From: Brachycybe producta
Taxonomy: Eukaryota; Arthropoda; Diplopoda; Playtdesmida; Andrognathidae
NCBI GenBank assembly: GCA_036925085.1
Contig: JAUPFP010000006.1
Span: 1,453,131 to 1,517,130 of the forward strand
DNA: 64,000 bases
Direction: 5' to 3'
Part shown: piece after piece, positions 1 to 10,077 of the stretch
Layout of the letters: the number at the start of each line of letters is the position of its first letter
How positions within the stretch are numbered: position 1 is the first letter of the stretch
Notes under the pieces: model-generated
Seen by the model: only the letters and a program-made list of their open reading frames with translations
What the model was told of the DNA's origin: nothing
Databases searched by the model: none
Translations under genes and position numbers: made by a program

Positions 1-469
1 AAGGTGTGTTTTTCAAGAAGAAAAAATGCAAATTAGGGAATAAAAATCGGATCATTTCTGTGACGTTTGGCAGAAAAAAAAATAACAGGAGAAATCCGTT
101 TCTTTCAGAAAGAAAATTCTAGTTTAATTTGAAACTAGAAAAACAAACACGACATAGTGCACTGATTATTTTTCCTGATGATATCGTTAAAAATAAACTT
201 TTTTTAATGGCATTGCCATTATGGCAGTAGTTTTTTAAGAACACAGAATAGTACATTTTTTACTAACAAAAAAAAACAGCAGTTTCAAAATGGCATTAAA
301 AAGTTAAATTTCAAAGATATTGTCTTTGAAAATAAACTTTTTCAGGCCATTTTGAAACTGCTTGCCACAGTTTTTGTTGGCCAAAAATGTACAATTTTGT
401 ATTTTCAATAACATACACACACACTCTGCCATAAAAAAGTTCATTTTTAACAATAATGTAGTATTTTCG

Positions 470-727
470 TACTCTGGTTATTATGCGTTTCAGAAGAGCA
501 ACTGAGAAGAAATTGAAATTGTGTTAGAAACTAGAACGAACGGTATGTGAAGTATTTTCATGTTGATATCTTTCATAAATATCAAACGTGAAAATACTCT
601 TTAAGTGGTTTAGATAACCTTTCTAGTTTCTAAAAACACTTTCAGGTTTCTCCTTAATTTTGCTTCTTAAAGACAGAAAATAATCAAGAGTTTGAATGAA
701 GTTTACACTTTAAAACCAGCTTAATTT
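470..727. repeat. family A foldback MITE, short copy
   Basis: It carries the diagnostic arms: GTTAGAAACTAGAA and TTTCATGTTGATATCTTTCA, then the inverse arm CTAGTTTCTAAAA and GTTTACACTTTAAAACCAG next to a TTAA. The two halves are inverted copies of each other. Confidence 0.75.
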
Positions 728-1184
728 GAAATAAATCTTGGAATTTATTTTCAACACTAATACCTCCAAGTGGTCCAGTACCACTTGTGGGCTACCAATA
801 CGGAATGAATATCACTGGATGTGAGGGTGGAACTTTTGTGTTAATCCCTATTTCAGTATGTTTATTTCAGGCTAAAATTATTATGAGATTGAAACTGATT
901 GATGACAATTGCAAAGGTTACACAGATGTATATAAATTAGAAATTTTATCATCCAGGTGTTCCAGAGAGAGAAAGAGAGAGAGAGTTGGTTTCACTTTTC
1001 CTGACATTTTTTTAAAGTCAAATCAGAATCCATTCTCGTTTTAAGAACTTCTTTATAGATAAAACATGGTTAAGTTGTTATACAACTTTTCATTTTTAAA
1101 GATTTAAATCATTTAATAATATGTGTAGACCCATGTTACAAATCGAGGGACAAATGAAACGGGGAGAAGGCAATCAGGTGGAGT

Positions 1185-1260
1185 AAAAAATTATTTACCT
1201 TTTCGACCAACAACAGGTTAAAAAAAACCTGTTGTTGATCGGAAAGGTAAATAAATTTTT
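1185..1260. repeat. hairpin with about 35-bp arms
   Basis: The arms run from about 1185 to 1219 and from 1226 to 1260. They pair around the core CAACAACAGGTT / AACCTGTTGTTG with a six-base A-rich loop and a few mismatches. Probably a small foldback element or its remnant. Confidence 0.7.
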
Positions 1261-1334
1261 CTACAAAAAAAATACAAGGTGATCAATCAGTTTATGAACT
1301 TATTTTCGTTATCGCAATCTGTAACTTTTGCTCA

Positions 1335-1444
<110 letters not shown>

Positions 1445-1668
1445 AATAGTAGTAGTAGGAGTAGTAGAAGTGGTAGTAGTTGTAGTAGTAGTCGTAGTAA
1501 TAGTAGTAGTTGTAGTAATAGTAGTAGTAGGTTGCATTTGGACAGTTCCAACTTTAGTTTTGACAACTTTGATCATAAATTGTAAAAATTATAAAATTCA
1601 TTTATTTAATTCCGGAATAAAACTGATAAGTGTTTTTGGTGTCTTTTTTGTTTTTTAATTATTATTGT

Positions 1669-1944
1669 TAGAGCTCGGATTTTTATGCAAAAATATCAAG
1701 CAAGTGTTTCTCAATTTGTGGCCCAAGAACCAATTGTGAAGTAACAATTCCTGTATAGATCAACCAGGCTAGAACTCTAGTTGACAACTGATAGTAACCA
1801 GACATCTAGCCTCTAACTAGCATTTTTGATTAGAAAAAGTATAATTGCAGTTGCTCTAATGACGAAAATGATTACTTCACAATTGGCACTTGAGTCACAA
1901 ATTGAGAAACATGTGCTTGATATTCTTTAAAAATCTGAGGCTTA
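1669..1944. mobile_element. hAT-type MITE (family B), copy 1
   Basis: The ends are imperfect inverted repeats: TAGAGCTCGGATTTTT on the left, and on the right the complement of TAAGCCTCAGATTTTT. The flanking octamers, ATTATTGT (1661-1668) and ATTATTTT (1945-1952), differ at one base, as expected for an aged 8-bp target duplication. The same family occurs at 39307-39585. No transposase is encoded. Confidence 0.75.
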
Positions 1945-1952
1945 ATTATTTT

Positions 1953-1956
<4 letters not shown>

Positions 1957-2004
<48 letters not shown>

Positions 2005-2012
2005 TTAATAAT

Positions 2013-2055
<43 letters not shown>
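1957..2055. repeat. (AAT)n microsatellite
   Basis: A run of AAT/ATA units interrupted twice near the middle. It directly follows the hAT-type MITE. Confidence 0.95.
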
Positions 2056-2057
<2 letters not shown>

Positions 2058-2199
2058 TAATGTATTAAATTCTGATAACTTGATATTAATCATATGTTAA
2101 CCTGATTAAATCTTGCTTTTTTAAAAGACAGTTATGGCTTTTTAATTCCTTTTTTAAGTATGTTTTAATCTGGAATTATATTAGGATATCAAAACAAAA

Positions 2200-2440
2200 A
2201 ATCAATTTTAATTTTTCTTACTATAATGGAGACGTTTCTAAACTTTGTCCTGTCGGCCAGATCGGAGCCGCAAAAGGATTTTATTCGGTCTGTGAATATT
2301 TTAATATTCTTAAATCGGATGATCCTTTGAAAGATGTTTTAAAATTTAGTATGTCTGATTTGACCCTAAATATAGGACATGTAATTGAGACACATCAACA
2401 AAGAAATCTAATCTTTCACACTAGTTTAGTACTTAAGTTG
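2200..2440 (+). other. orphan open segment, possible exon or degenerate coding fragment
   Basis: In the frame of position 2228 the reading is open well upstream and down to a stop at 2581. It contains a coding-looking stretch with the peptides KLCPVGQIGAAKGFYSVCEY and LNIGHVIETHQQRN. GC content and codon variety are higher than in the flanks. I do not recognise the family, found no clear splice sites, and cannot link it to the GalNAc-transferase. It may be an exon of an unresolved gene, a transposon fragment, or chance. Confidence 0.25.
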
Positions 2441-2544
2441 TATTATTTGTCTTTAATTATATTTCCTTATATTTTAATTAAGATTTTAATATTTTATACA
2501 TTACAGTATATCCTGGGTGGGGCAACCTTTTTTTTAAATTTATG

Positions 2545-2700
2545 GTTGGAATACACTGACCACTTTTCGACTGCAAAATAAAGTCGAAGGTGGTTGGTCT
2601 GTGGTTGTAATGTATTTTCTATAGAAAGTTTCAAGGTGGTCTGTTTTGGTGTCAACCCAACTTTGTTTTTGTACAGTGGTCTGTGTGCCAAGGGCCTTAG
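2545..2700. repeat. family H foldback (GTGTGCC.AGGGCC ends), partial
   Basis: It shares CACTTTTCGACTGCAAAATA and GTGGTCTGTGTGCCAAGGGC with the clearer inverted-repeat copy at 46872-47094. The two sides of this copy are partly complementary. Confidence 0.5.
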
Positions 2701-3524
2701 TCACAATGGCTTCAATTTCTGATGTTTCATATGGTGTGGCGAATCAGTTATATAATTAGTTACAAATCAGTCACAGTGAAACCAATGACAAATGATTGAA
2801 ATAATTTGTTCAAATTGTTATCACAAATTTTAATGCAAAATTTGACAATTTTGTTTTCTTGGACAAGTTGCAGATATTTGGGTAGAATGTCGGGGCTTAT
2901 TTATTGCACATCTTAACTTCTGCCTCCGCTGTTAGGAAACAAATTTCATTGTTTTTAATCAAAAATATTTATTATAAATTATTATTATTATTATTATATA
3001 AAAAAAATTACAACAAACTAAAAATCTCCATAATTTCATGTAAAATTGACACGTTTGGTGATTAGGTTGCCCACTTTGTGAAGTATATGTTTTATAGATA
3101 CAGATAAATATATTACCGGTATTATATAAAATTATAAAAAACTGTATTCGTTGTGACCCGAGGAATACTTTCAACATTCTTATGCATGGCCCTCTTCTAA
3201 AACCTCTGAACTATAGGTAAAAAATAATTGAATATTATTTTAACCTGAAGATAAAATTAAAAATGTTTGTACTAAAAGTTAAACCTCTTAAAATAAGTCT
3301 TGTTTTTTTGGCTTCTTGTGTTAACTTTTAAAAGTTGACATCAAGTTTAGTATTTCAAAGTACGAATACCGTGGGTGGAAAAAACAGAAGAATTTTGTAT
3401 GTTGTGCCTAGTGCCTGTGCCTAAGTTATAATAATAATATGTTTGTCTGTTTCTTTGAGGAGAGATATCGCCATAACATGGTATTTTGTAAATAGGAGAT
3501 GATTGGGTAAGTGGGTATTTATAG

Positions 3525-3600
3525 ATCATATGATGATGATGATGATGATGAGGAATGAACTTCTGGTAATGGGGATGATGATGATGATAATAATAAAGAT
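3525..3600. repeat. GATGAT microsatellite
   Basis: Two short GATGAT runs separated by about 25 bases. A GAT-type run also forms the tail of the LINE fragment at 37960, so this could be a LINE 3' tail, but no coding remnant adjoins it. Confidence 0.85.
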
Positions 3601-3902
3601 TATGATTCACTAAAATAAGATATCATCATCATTAGCAGCACTAAAAAGACATGCTAGAGTCATTTGTGTCACGTTTGTCATTTTGGGATTTGTTTGTCCC
3701 TCCTCTTTTCGTTTTGCACCTCATTTGCGTTCCATATGTTTAGAAAATCTCAGTAAAGAAAATTACTCATAAGAAAAAGTGCTGCTTATTTTTTGTACTT
3801 AGTTGGGTTCATAAAATAAATTTGCAAAAATTGCAATTCAGGAAAAGTTTTTTAATTTTTTAGGAGTAATTTTAAGATGTTTTATTAACAGCTGATTTTT
3901 CG

Positions 3903-4216
3903 AACTCAAAGTGTTAGAAATTAGAATGGTAGCTGGAAGAAACTATAAGTGTAGCTGGATCTATTATGAGGAGTTTCATGTTGATGATATCTTTCAAAAT
4001 ACACTTTTTGTAGACATTGTTTTAAAAAAAAATCTGCTTCAAGTTGGGTTATTTTTAAACTGAAATAAAAAGCTTATTTTAAAAGATATCAACATGAAAT
4101 TAATCTTAATTGATTAAACTACCCTTCTAGTTTTTTTTAAAAAACATTTTCAGTTTTCTTTAAAGACAGTATAACCAGAGTTAGGAAGGGTCTTTATTTT
4201 GTACTTTAAAATTACT
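3903..4216. repeat. family A foldback MITE
   Basis: Left arm with AAGTGTTAGAAATTAGAATG and TTTCATGTTGATGATATCTT. Right arm with GATATCAACATGAAAT and CTTCTAGTTT, then the outer motif AAAGACAGTATAACCAGAGTT. Confidence 0.7.
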
Positions 4217-4954
4217 TATGTTATGTAAATCTTTGTGTGATTTATCTTTGTAATTCAGCAAATTAACTCAAGAATAGTTAATTTTTAGTTTGTTTTTTTC
4301 TACACAAAAAAAAACCTGTGTAAATCTTTTTTTCACACAGATCAAAAACACATTTCGAAAATAAAGTTAATTTGCACTGTTGTAAAGATATTTCTTAACT
4401 TGCAGTATAATTATAATGCAATTTGTTTTTTAAAAAGAAAAGGGGTTTATGAGTGTGTGAAAATTAAAAGTAACCCCTCTGGGCTAGTTTTGTATATAAA
4501 TTAATCAATTATAAACTAGGTGTTATGAGTTTGTGTTTTCATCAACATCCAAAATCAAAAAGAGAGAAAATAAAACACCTTTACAAGGTGTTCCACTAAC
4601 AAAGAAATAATTATATTAACTTTTGTGTATGTGTATATGTGTGTGGTTCAATGGCTTCCAGTTATAAAATTAGTGTCATGAATTTGGGCTAATTTTATTT
4701 TAGTTTCTAAATTTGTCACACGTCCAATGTGTGGTGGCAAAGCTGTTAAAACAATTTTTACTAGTTTTCTCGAAACCATTTAAAATAATTTTTTTTTCTT
4801 TCTCTCTGTTGTGAAAAAATGATCCAAAAATATATAGGGAGTGTTTGTATTTTCCTACAAGTGAAAGTTTTTCAGTAATTCCTGAAGCAAACGACTTAAA
4901 CCCATATTTTAAAAAAAAAAACTTTTTGGGACCATTGCACAGAGATTTTTTTTT

Positions 4955-5290
4955 CTCCATATTAGACCCTTGTTTAGAGGGGTCAAGTTGAAGTTTAAAT
5001 TGAAGGGCCAAATTTTCTTTTGAATTTGGGCATGGAAACGCCTGGAATTCAAGTGGCTCTAGGTGCATTTGAACCACTCAGCTTCAGAGGGTAATTTAGA
5101 ACTTTTGATAGGGCCTTAGGCAAAGCCTAAACTTTCAGTTTAGCCTTGTTTAGAGAGGTCAAGTTGAAGTTTGAATTGAAGTGCTAAGTTTTCTTTTTGA
5201 AGTTGTGCCTTTCCAGGCACAACACAGCATGAAAGGCTAATTTAGAACCTTTTTAGAGCCTTAGGCAAAACTCAAAACCTTCAGTTCGAG
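4955..5290. repeat. family E dispersed repeat
   Basis: Two adjacent copies of a sequence containing TCAAGTTGAAGTTTAAATTG and TTGAATTTGGGC. Related copies occur at 10930-11060, 11780-12080, 20770-21075, 32385-32480 and 37330-37680. No coding capacity is seen. Confidence 0.6.
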
Positions 5291-5447
5291 TTATTTCATA
5301 TAAATATTGAAAACTTTAATCGTAACATGTGGTAAAATAAATAAATTACGTATGCAAGTGATTTTTTTCAAAATAATAAAGTTTCACTAGTTCTAACGCA
5401 ATTATTATAAATTAATTCAACAATTATAACAATTTTTTTCTTTGCAG

Positions 5448-8400
5448 GCTTCCCGTTTAAAGTGGTCTTCGATTGTGTTTAGCGAAAAAGATTACGTATT
5501 ACGTGGTGAGGATCAAGTGGATCTAACTGATCCGTACTCCAGACATGCCTTTAATATCGTGGCTAGTAATTCTTTATCGAGTGACCGCATTGTGCCAGAC
5601 ACGAGACATCCAAAGTGCATTCAACAGACTGAACTCTTGGAGGCAATGTTGGATCTTCCACCGGTTAGTGTTGTAATAGCCTTTCACAACGAGGCACGAT
5701 CGACTCTGTTACGAACAGTTGTGAGGTAAAATGAATGTGATGAATTATGTCTCGTAAACCATCAGCCGTAATTACTGATTGTTTGTTATCAAGTGTGCTA
5801 AAGAGAACTCCGATGGAGCTTATTCACGAAATACTTCTCGTGGACGATGCTAGTCGTGACCGTAAGTTTTTTTTACGGATGACCTTTTGAAGGACTTTTG
5901 ACAGAGCTTGAGTTTCTACTGTATTCATTCTCGCGGTTTGCTTATTTGTTTAGCTCAGGATGGACAGCTGTTAACGACACTTCCGAAAGTACGATTGTTG
6001 CGCAGTATAACAAGGCAAGGTACAAATAATTTCAGTACGATTTTACGTGAAGTACCATTTTCCTAATGGAACGTTATCTTCCTCTAGGATTGATACGATC
6101 GAGAGTTCAAGGTGCCGACGCTACCGTTTCTGATTACGTCGTTTTTTTAGACAGTCATTGTGAAGTTAATGTCGGTTGGCTACAACCTTTACTTCGACTT
6201 GTTCTGGAGGTGATCATTCTAGTCTGTATTCTTATGATTTAGCATCATTCATTTTTTGTTTGTTTAATAGGATCCTAGGACTGTTGCGAGTCCGATTGTC
6301 GATGTCATTGACGTGGACACGTTCGATTATCGAGCTTCATCTTCGGAATTGAAAGGAGGTGTATGTCAAAACGATTAATTTAAACTACAGTTTAAACTGT
6401 TTAACACGAAATATATGTTAGGACAACTTTTTTCCACATTTTTAAATTATTTTAAGACAAAGCGGATCACTTGAAAAGTATTGGTTATAGCACGAATCGT
6501 TTTTTTACTCCAAAATAGACAAATCTACCTAAAATCTTATCTTGAACAAGAAATAAAGTTAAGACCTCGTTTTTCTTCTGTAAAATGAACTCAAAATTTA
6601 CTGCTTTTTTGTAAAAAAATATTGTTTTCTTCGATTGCGTGTTAAATGGTTTTCAACTGTAATACGAAAAATGTCTGAACTAACTTTCAACGTTTACAAT
6701 TATAAAAGGATTCGATTGGAGTCTTCACTTCAAGTGGATTCCTTTGAGTAAAAAGGAAAGATTACGTCATATCGATCCGACAGAACCGTTCCAGTTCGTT
6801 GGTTTTTTTATTTATGATTGTCTTCATTTCGGAAGAATTAAAATTCGTTTTGTGGATGTTATAGAAGTCCAACGATTGCCGGAGGTCTCTTCATAATTTG
6901 TAAAGAATGGTTTGAAACATTGGGTAAATACGATTCTGCTCTCGACATCTGGGGTGGTGAAAATTTCGGTAAATGCTAACATTTTTGCTGAGCTGCTAAT
7001 GAAGCTACAAATCAAGGTTCAATCATTGATGTCTTGTTTGTCGTACGGTAGAAATTTCATTCAAGACGTGGCTGTGCGGTGGTAGCCTTCAGGTTTCGCC
7101 TTGTAGTCGTGTCGGCCACGTTTTCCGTACGAAACATCCTTACACTTTTCCAGACGGAAATGCGGAAACATATTTAAGAAACACGAAAAGAATTGCTGAA
7201 GTTTGGTTAGACGAATACAAGAGGTTTTTTTACGAGGCTAGACCGAGTGCTCGGAACAGCGTCATCGATAGGTAACGAATTTATCAAAATATGATATATA
7301 TCGAGTCTTTATCATGCGGTTGTTTCGTATTTATCGTAGTGTTCAGGAACAGAAGGAATTGCGGCGAAAGTTAGATTGCAAATCGTTCAATTGGTACTTG
7401 GAAAACGTTTTTCCCGAATTACAGTATGTTTATTTTGAGGTGGTGAAGTTCGAGTTTTTTTGTTTTTTTAATCCGATTTCGTTCTCTCGAAAGACTTCCA
7501 AATGGTAACGACATTGCGTTTGGTCAATTGAAACAAGGTGATCAATGTCTGGACACTGCCGGACAAAAGCTTCTCGAACCTTTGAAATTTGTAACGTGCA
7601 CGCCGTCGAAGGCCTCGCAGGTTTGTTTTTGAGGACTAAGGATGTATAAATGGAATATTTCGGTGACAGAACAATTTTAAGGAGGTTTTTTTCTTCATTC
7701 ATTGTCGTGTATCCAAATTTCTCTTGCGGCCTCGAAGTTATTTTTAATTTGATTTGTGTGTTGAGGTTTTTTGGAAAGTTTTTTTTATTTTGCGTTTTAG
7801 GAGCCATATTAAGGAGAAGTTGAAAGTGTGTTAGAAACTAGAATGGTAGCTGAATCACTAAATATAACATTTTCATTTTCATGTTGATATCTTTCAAAAT
7901 AAACTTTTTATAGATAAAAAATAAAAATATCTTCTGCTTAAAGTTAGATCATTTTAAAACTGGCAATATCCTTAAGTGCTACCTTAAGCTACTCTTCTAG
8001 TTTCTAAAACATATTGACGTTCCTCTTCATTTTGCACCTGAAAGACAGAATAATCAAGAGTTGGAGAGGCCTCGTTTACACTTTAAAACCACCTTAATTC
8101 GTAGGGTAATTTTTTTTAAATGAAATTCAGGAATGGGCTTATAGAAAACAGGGCGAAATCCGAAGTGGGAACATTTGTCTGTCCGTAGTGCCCGGCGCAG
8201 AAGCATCTTCGGTTGTAATCGCATTACAAGAGTGTGATCGAACGGAACACAACGAACATCAGGTACAAAAGTCTAAACGCCATTTGTGCATTTATTGAGA
8301 CGGAATGTGGATCTCTTGACTCTTTTTCAGAGGTGGAGACGAAGGGGACGACAACTGATCGAGGCTTCGTCCGAGCTTTGCCTCGACACTCACTCTCGAC

Positions 8401-8501
8401 TGGGACTGACTCTATCAGAGTGTAGGTCGGGCACTTATTCTCAACAGTGGGATTTCACGGTAGAACTTCAGTCTTTCGACACATCACATTTCAACCCGTG
8501 A
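5448..8501 (+). CDS. GALNT2/14/16-like polypeptide GalNAc-transferase (5' partial)
   Basis: The enzyme transfers GalNAc from UDP-GalNAc to Ser/Thr in the Golgi and so starts mucin-type O-glycosylation. Twelve exons give 514 aa: 5448-5725, 5794-5861, 5954-6019, 6088-6209, 6271-6358, 6709-6793, 6865-6968, 7052-7271, 7340-7423, 7494-7620, 8131-8262, 8331-8501. The peptides [23 protein letters not shown] (metal-binding DxH), [22 protein letters not shown] and SRVGHVF mark the catalytic domain. The last three exons form the ricin-type lectin domain. The nearest family I recall is GALNT2, because the stem-proximal block [15 protein letters not shown] is shared. The membrane anchor and upstream stem are missing, and the first exon shown begins at an acceptor (TTTGCAG). 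A family A repeat sits in the 7621-8130 intron. Confidence 0.93.
7808..8100. repeat. family A foldback MITE in the GALNT intron
   Basis: Starts with GTTGAAAGTGTGTTAGAAAC and ends with CACTTTAAAACCACCTTAA, so both outer arms are present. It lies within the 7621-8130 intron. Confidence 0.75.
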
Positions 8502-8825
8502 TATCGTGATAATTATCGTCTCTCTGATCTTCTCGGCGCATTTCATTGGCCACCACCGTAAGTCTATAGGTTCGATTTACAGCGTAGGTTTATTCACAAA
8601 GACGTTACTGGTGTTTTAGTTTGCACTATATCAAATAATGAAAAAAAAATACAATTTTTCATCTTTTAAGTATAGTTAAGTTTTGATTCATTTTTAAAAC
8701 TGCTTTTTAAGCTTATTTTATTATTATTTTATAACATTTGCAGCTGTTTGTATAAACTTTTTTTGTTGTTGTTGTTGTTGATTTCTGGAGGTTATTTTGT
8801 TGTAATTTATCGTGATTATTCTTTC

Positions 8826-8950
8826 AATTCGAAGCCGCTAGCCTCCTAGGATCATTGCAAAGTGTGTTATATAGGTTGCGCCAAAGGCGCTCAATTGAAA
8901 GAGTTGTAGGAGCTCGTGCATAGAGGCTAACCAGCTCCTAATGTAAAATA
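8826..8950. repeat. family F small inverted repeat
   Basis: Contains GCCGCTAGCCTCC and CATAGAGGCTAACCAGCTCC, shared with the element at 37413-37557, which carries a perfect hairpin. It lies in the 3' region of the GalNAc-transferase gene. Confidence 0.5.
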
Positions 8951-8987
8951 TTACACCTTAATTTTAAAGTTAAGATGATTGTGTACA

Positions 8988-8993
8988 AATAAA
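8988..8993 (+). terminator. poly(A) signal AATAAA
   Basis: A canonical AATAAA about 490 nt after the GalNAc-transferase stop codon, followed by a T-rich stretch. Confidence 0.6.
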
Positions 8994-10077
8994 CTTTGTT
9001 TTTAGTTTTTTAGTTTCTTGGCGAATCTTTTTATTTTCTCATTTTTTTTTATCACATCAACTCATCCGTTTAGTTAATTTATTAACACCTTCATATAATC
9101 TCCATTTAAATATTGCATCAACAGTGCTTGCAAGTGGTTACGTAGCATTGCACACATGCTTAACTGGCTAGTACATGCAATACTACAGGGGCAAACGTGA
9201 ACTTATATTGAAAAGGGAGATTTATAGGCAGTTACTAACCTAACCAGACCTATTCGAATTTAAAATAACCTAACAAAATATAATTTCAATTTTCAACAAC
9301 TTAATAAACGTGCTTATATAATTTTGAAGAAAAAAAAAGGGGGGGAGGGAGAGAGAGAGAGAGAGAGAGTGTTGCTGCCCCTTATTGCTGTAGTTAAACG
9401 TATGGCAATGCACATCTGCTATGCTAAACTACACTCTTATGAACAATTTAAACCCGTTTATCTGAGCACGTGGTGTAAGTACACACGTGCTACACACATT
9501 TTTGTAATCGTGAAAAAGAGGGCTTTGTAATAAACAAGGTTCTATAATTTTGGACACTTTCAAATGCGATTATATTCTCAAATTCAATCAAATTTATACA
9601 GTAGAACAGGTATGGGATCGATCTTTTGATAAATCGATTTTAATCGATCATTAAGTTAGCAAACAAAAAGTCCCTAATTAACATGAAAATGTCTTTTTTT
9701 GTATGACAACATTGCTCACTACACAAAGTAAATATGAGCGTGGCATACACGGTAAAGAAGCACCTGAAATTTTGAAGCAAGCATAGAGACATAATCGTAA
9801 CGAATTGAAAGAGAGGGATGAACTAATATGGCGGTATATTTAAAAAAAGAACCGTCTACCATTAACGCCATAACTGTACACCATATAAAGCTTCAATAGC
9901 ATGACGTCATTTTGAAGAATTAAATAATTCGATTACCGGAAACTTATTACGTATCTCTAATTATTTCCGCTTCGAAAGAGCATAATTTTTTTTTTTAGCG
10001 CCGTTGAGGTTATTTAATTTATGATTTTAATAGTTGATAACGTAGTTTTATGAATTTTTAAAAAATATATAATAATT
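8994..10077. other. intergenic: GALNT 3' end to RNF8-like start
   Basis: I see no gene. It contains a GAGA run near 9350, degenerate short repeats, and the promoter side of the RNF8-like gene with the CRE at 9902. Confidence 0.6.
9902..9909. promoter_or_regulatory. perfect CRE palindrome upstream of the RNF8-like gene
   Basis: TGACGTCA lies 169 bp upstream of the proposed start codon at 10078. CREB/ATF factors bind this palindrome in animals. Its function here is inferred from position only. Confidence 0.5.
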
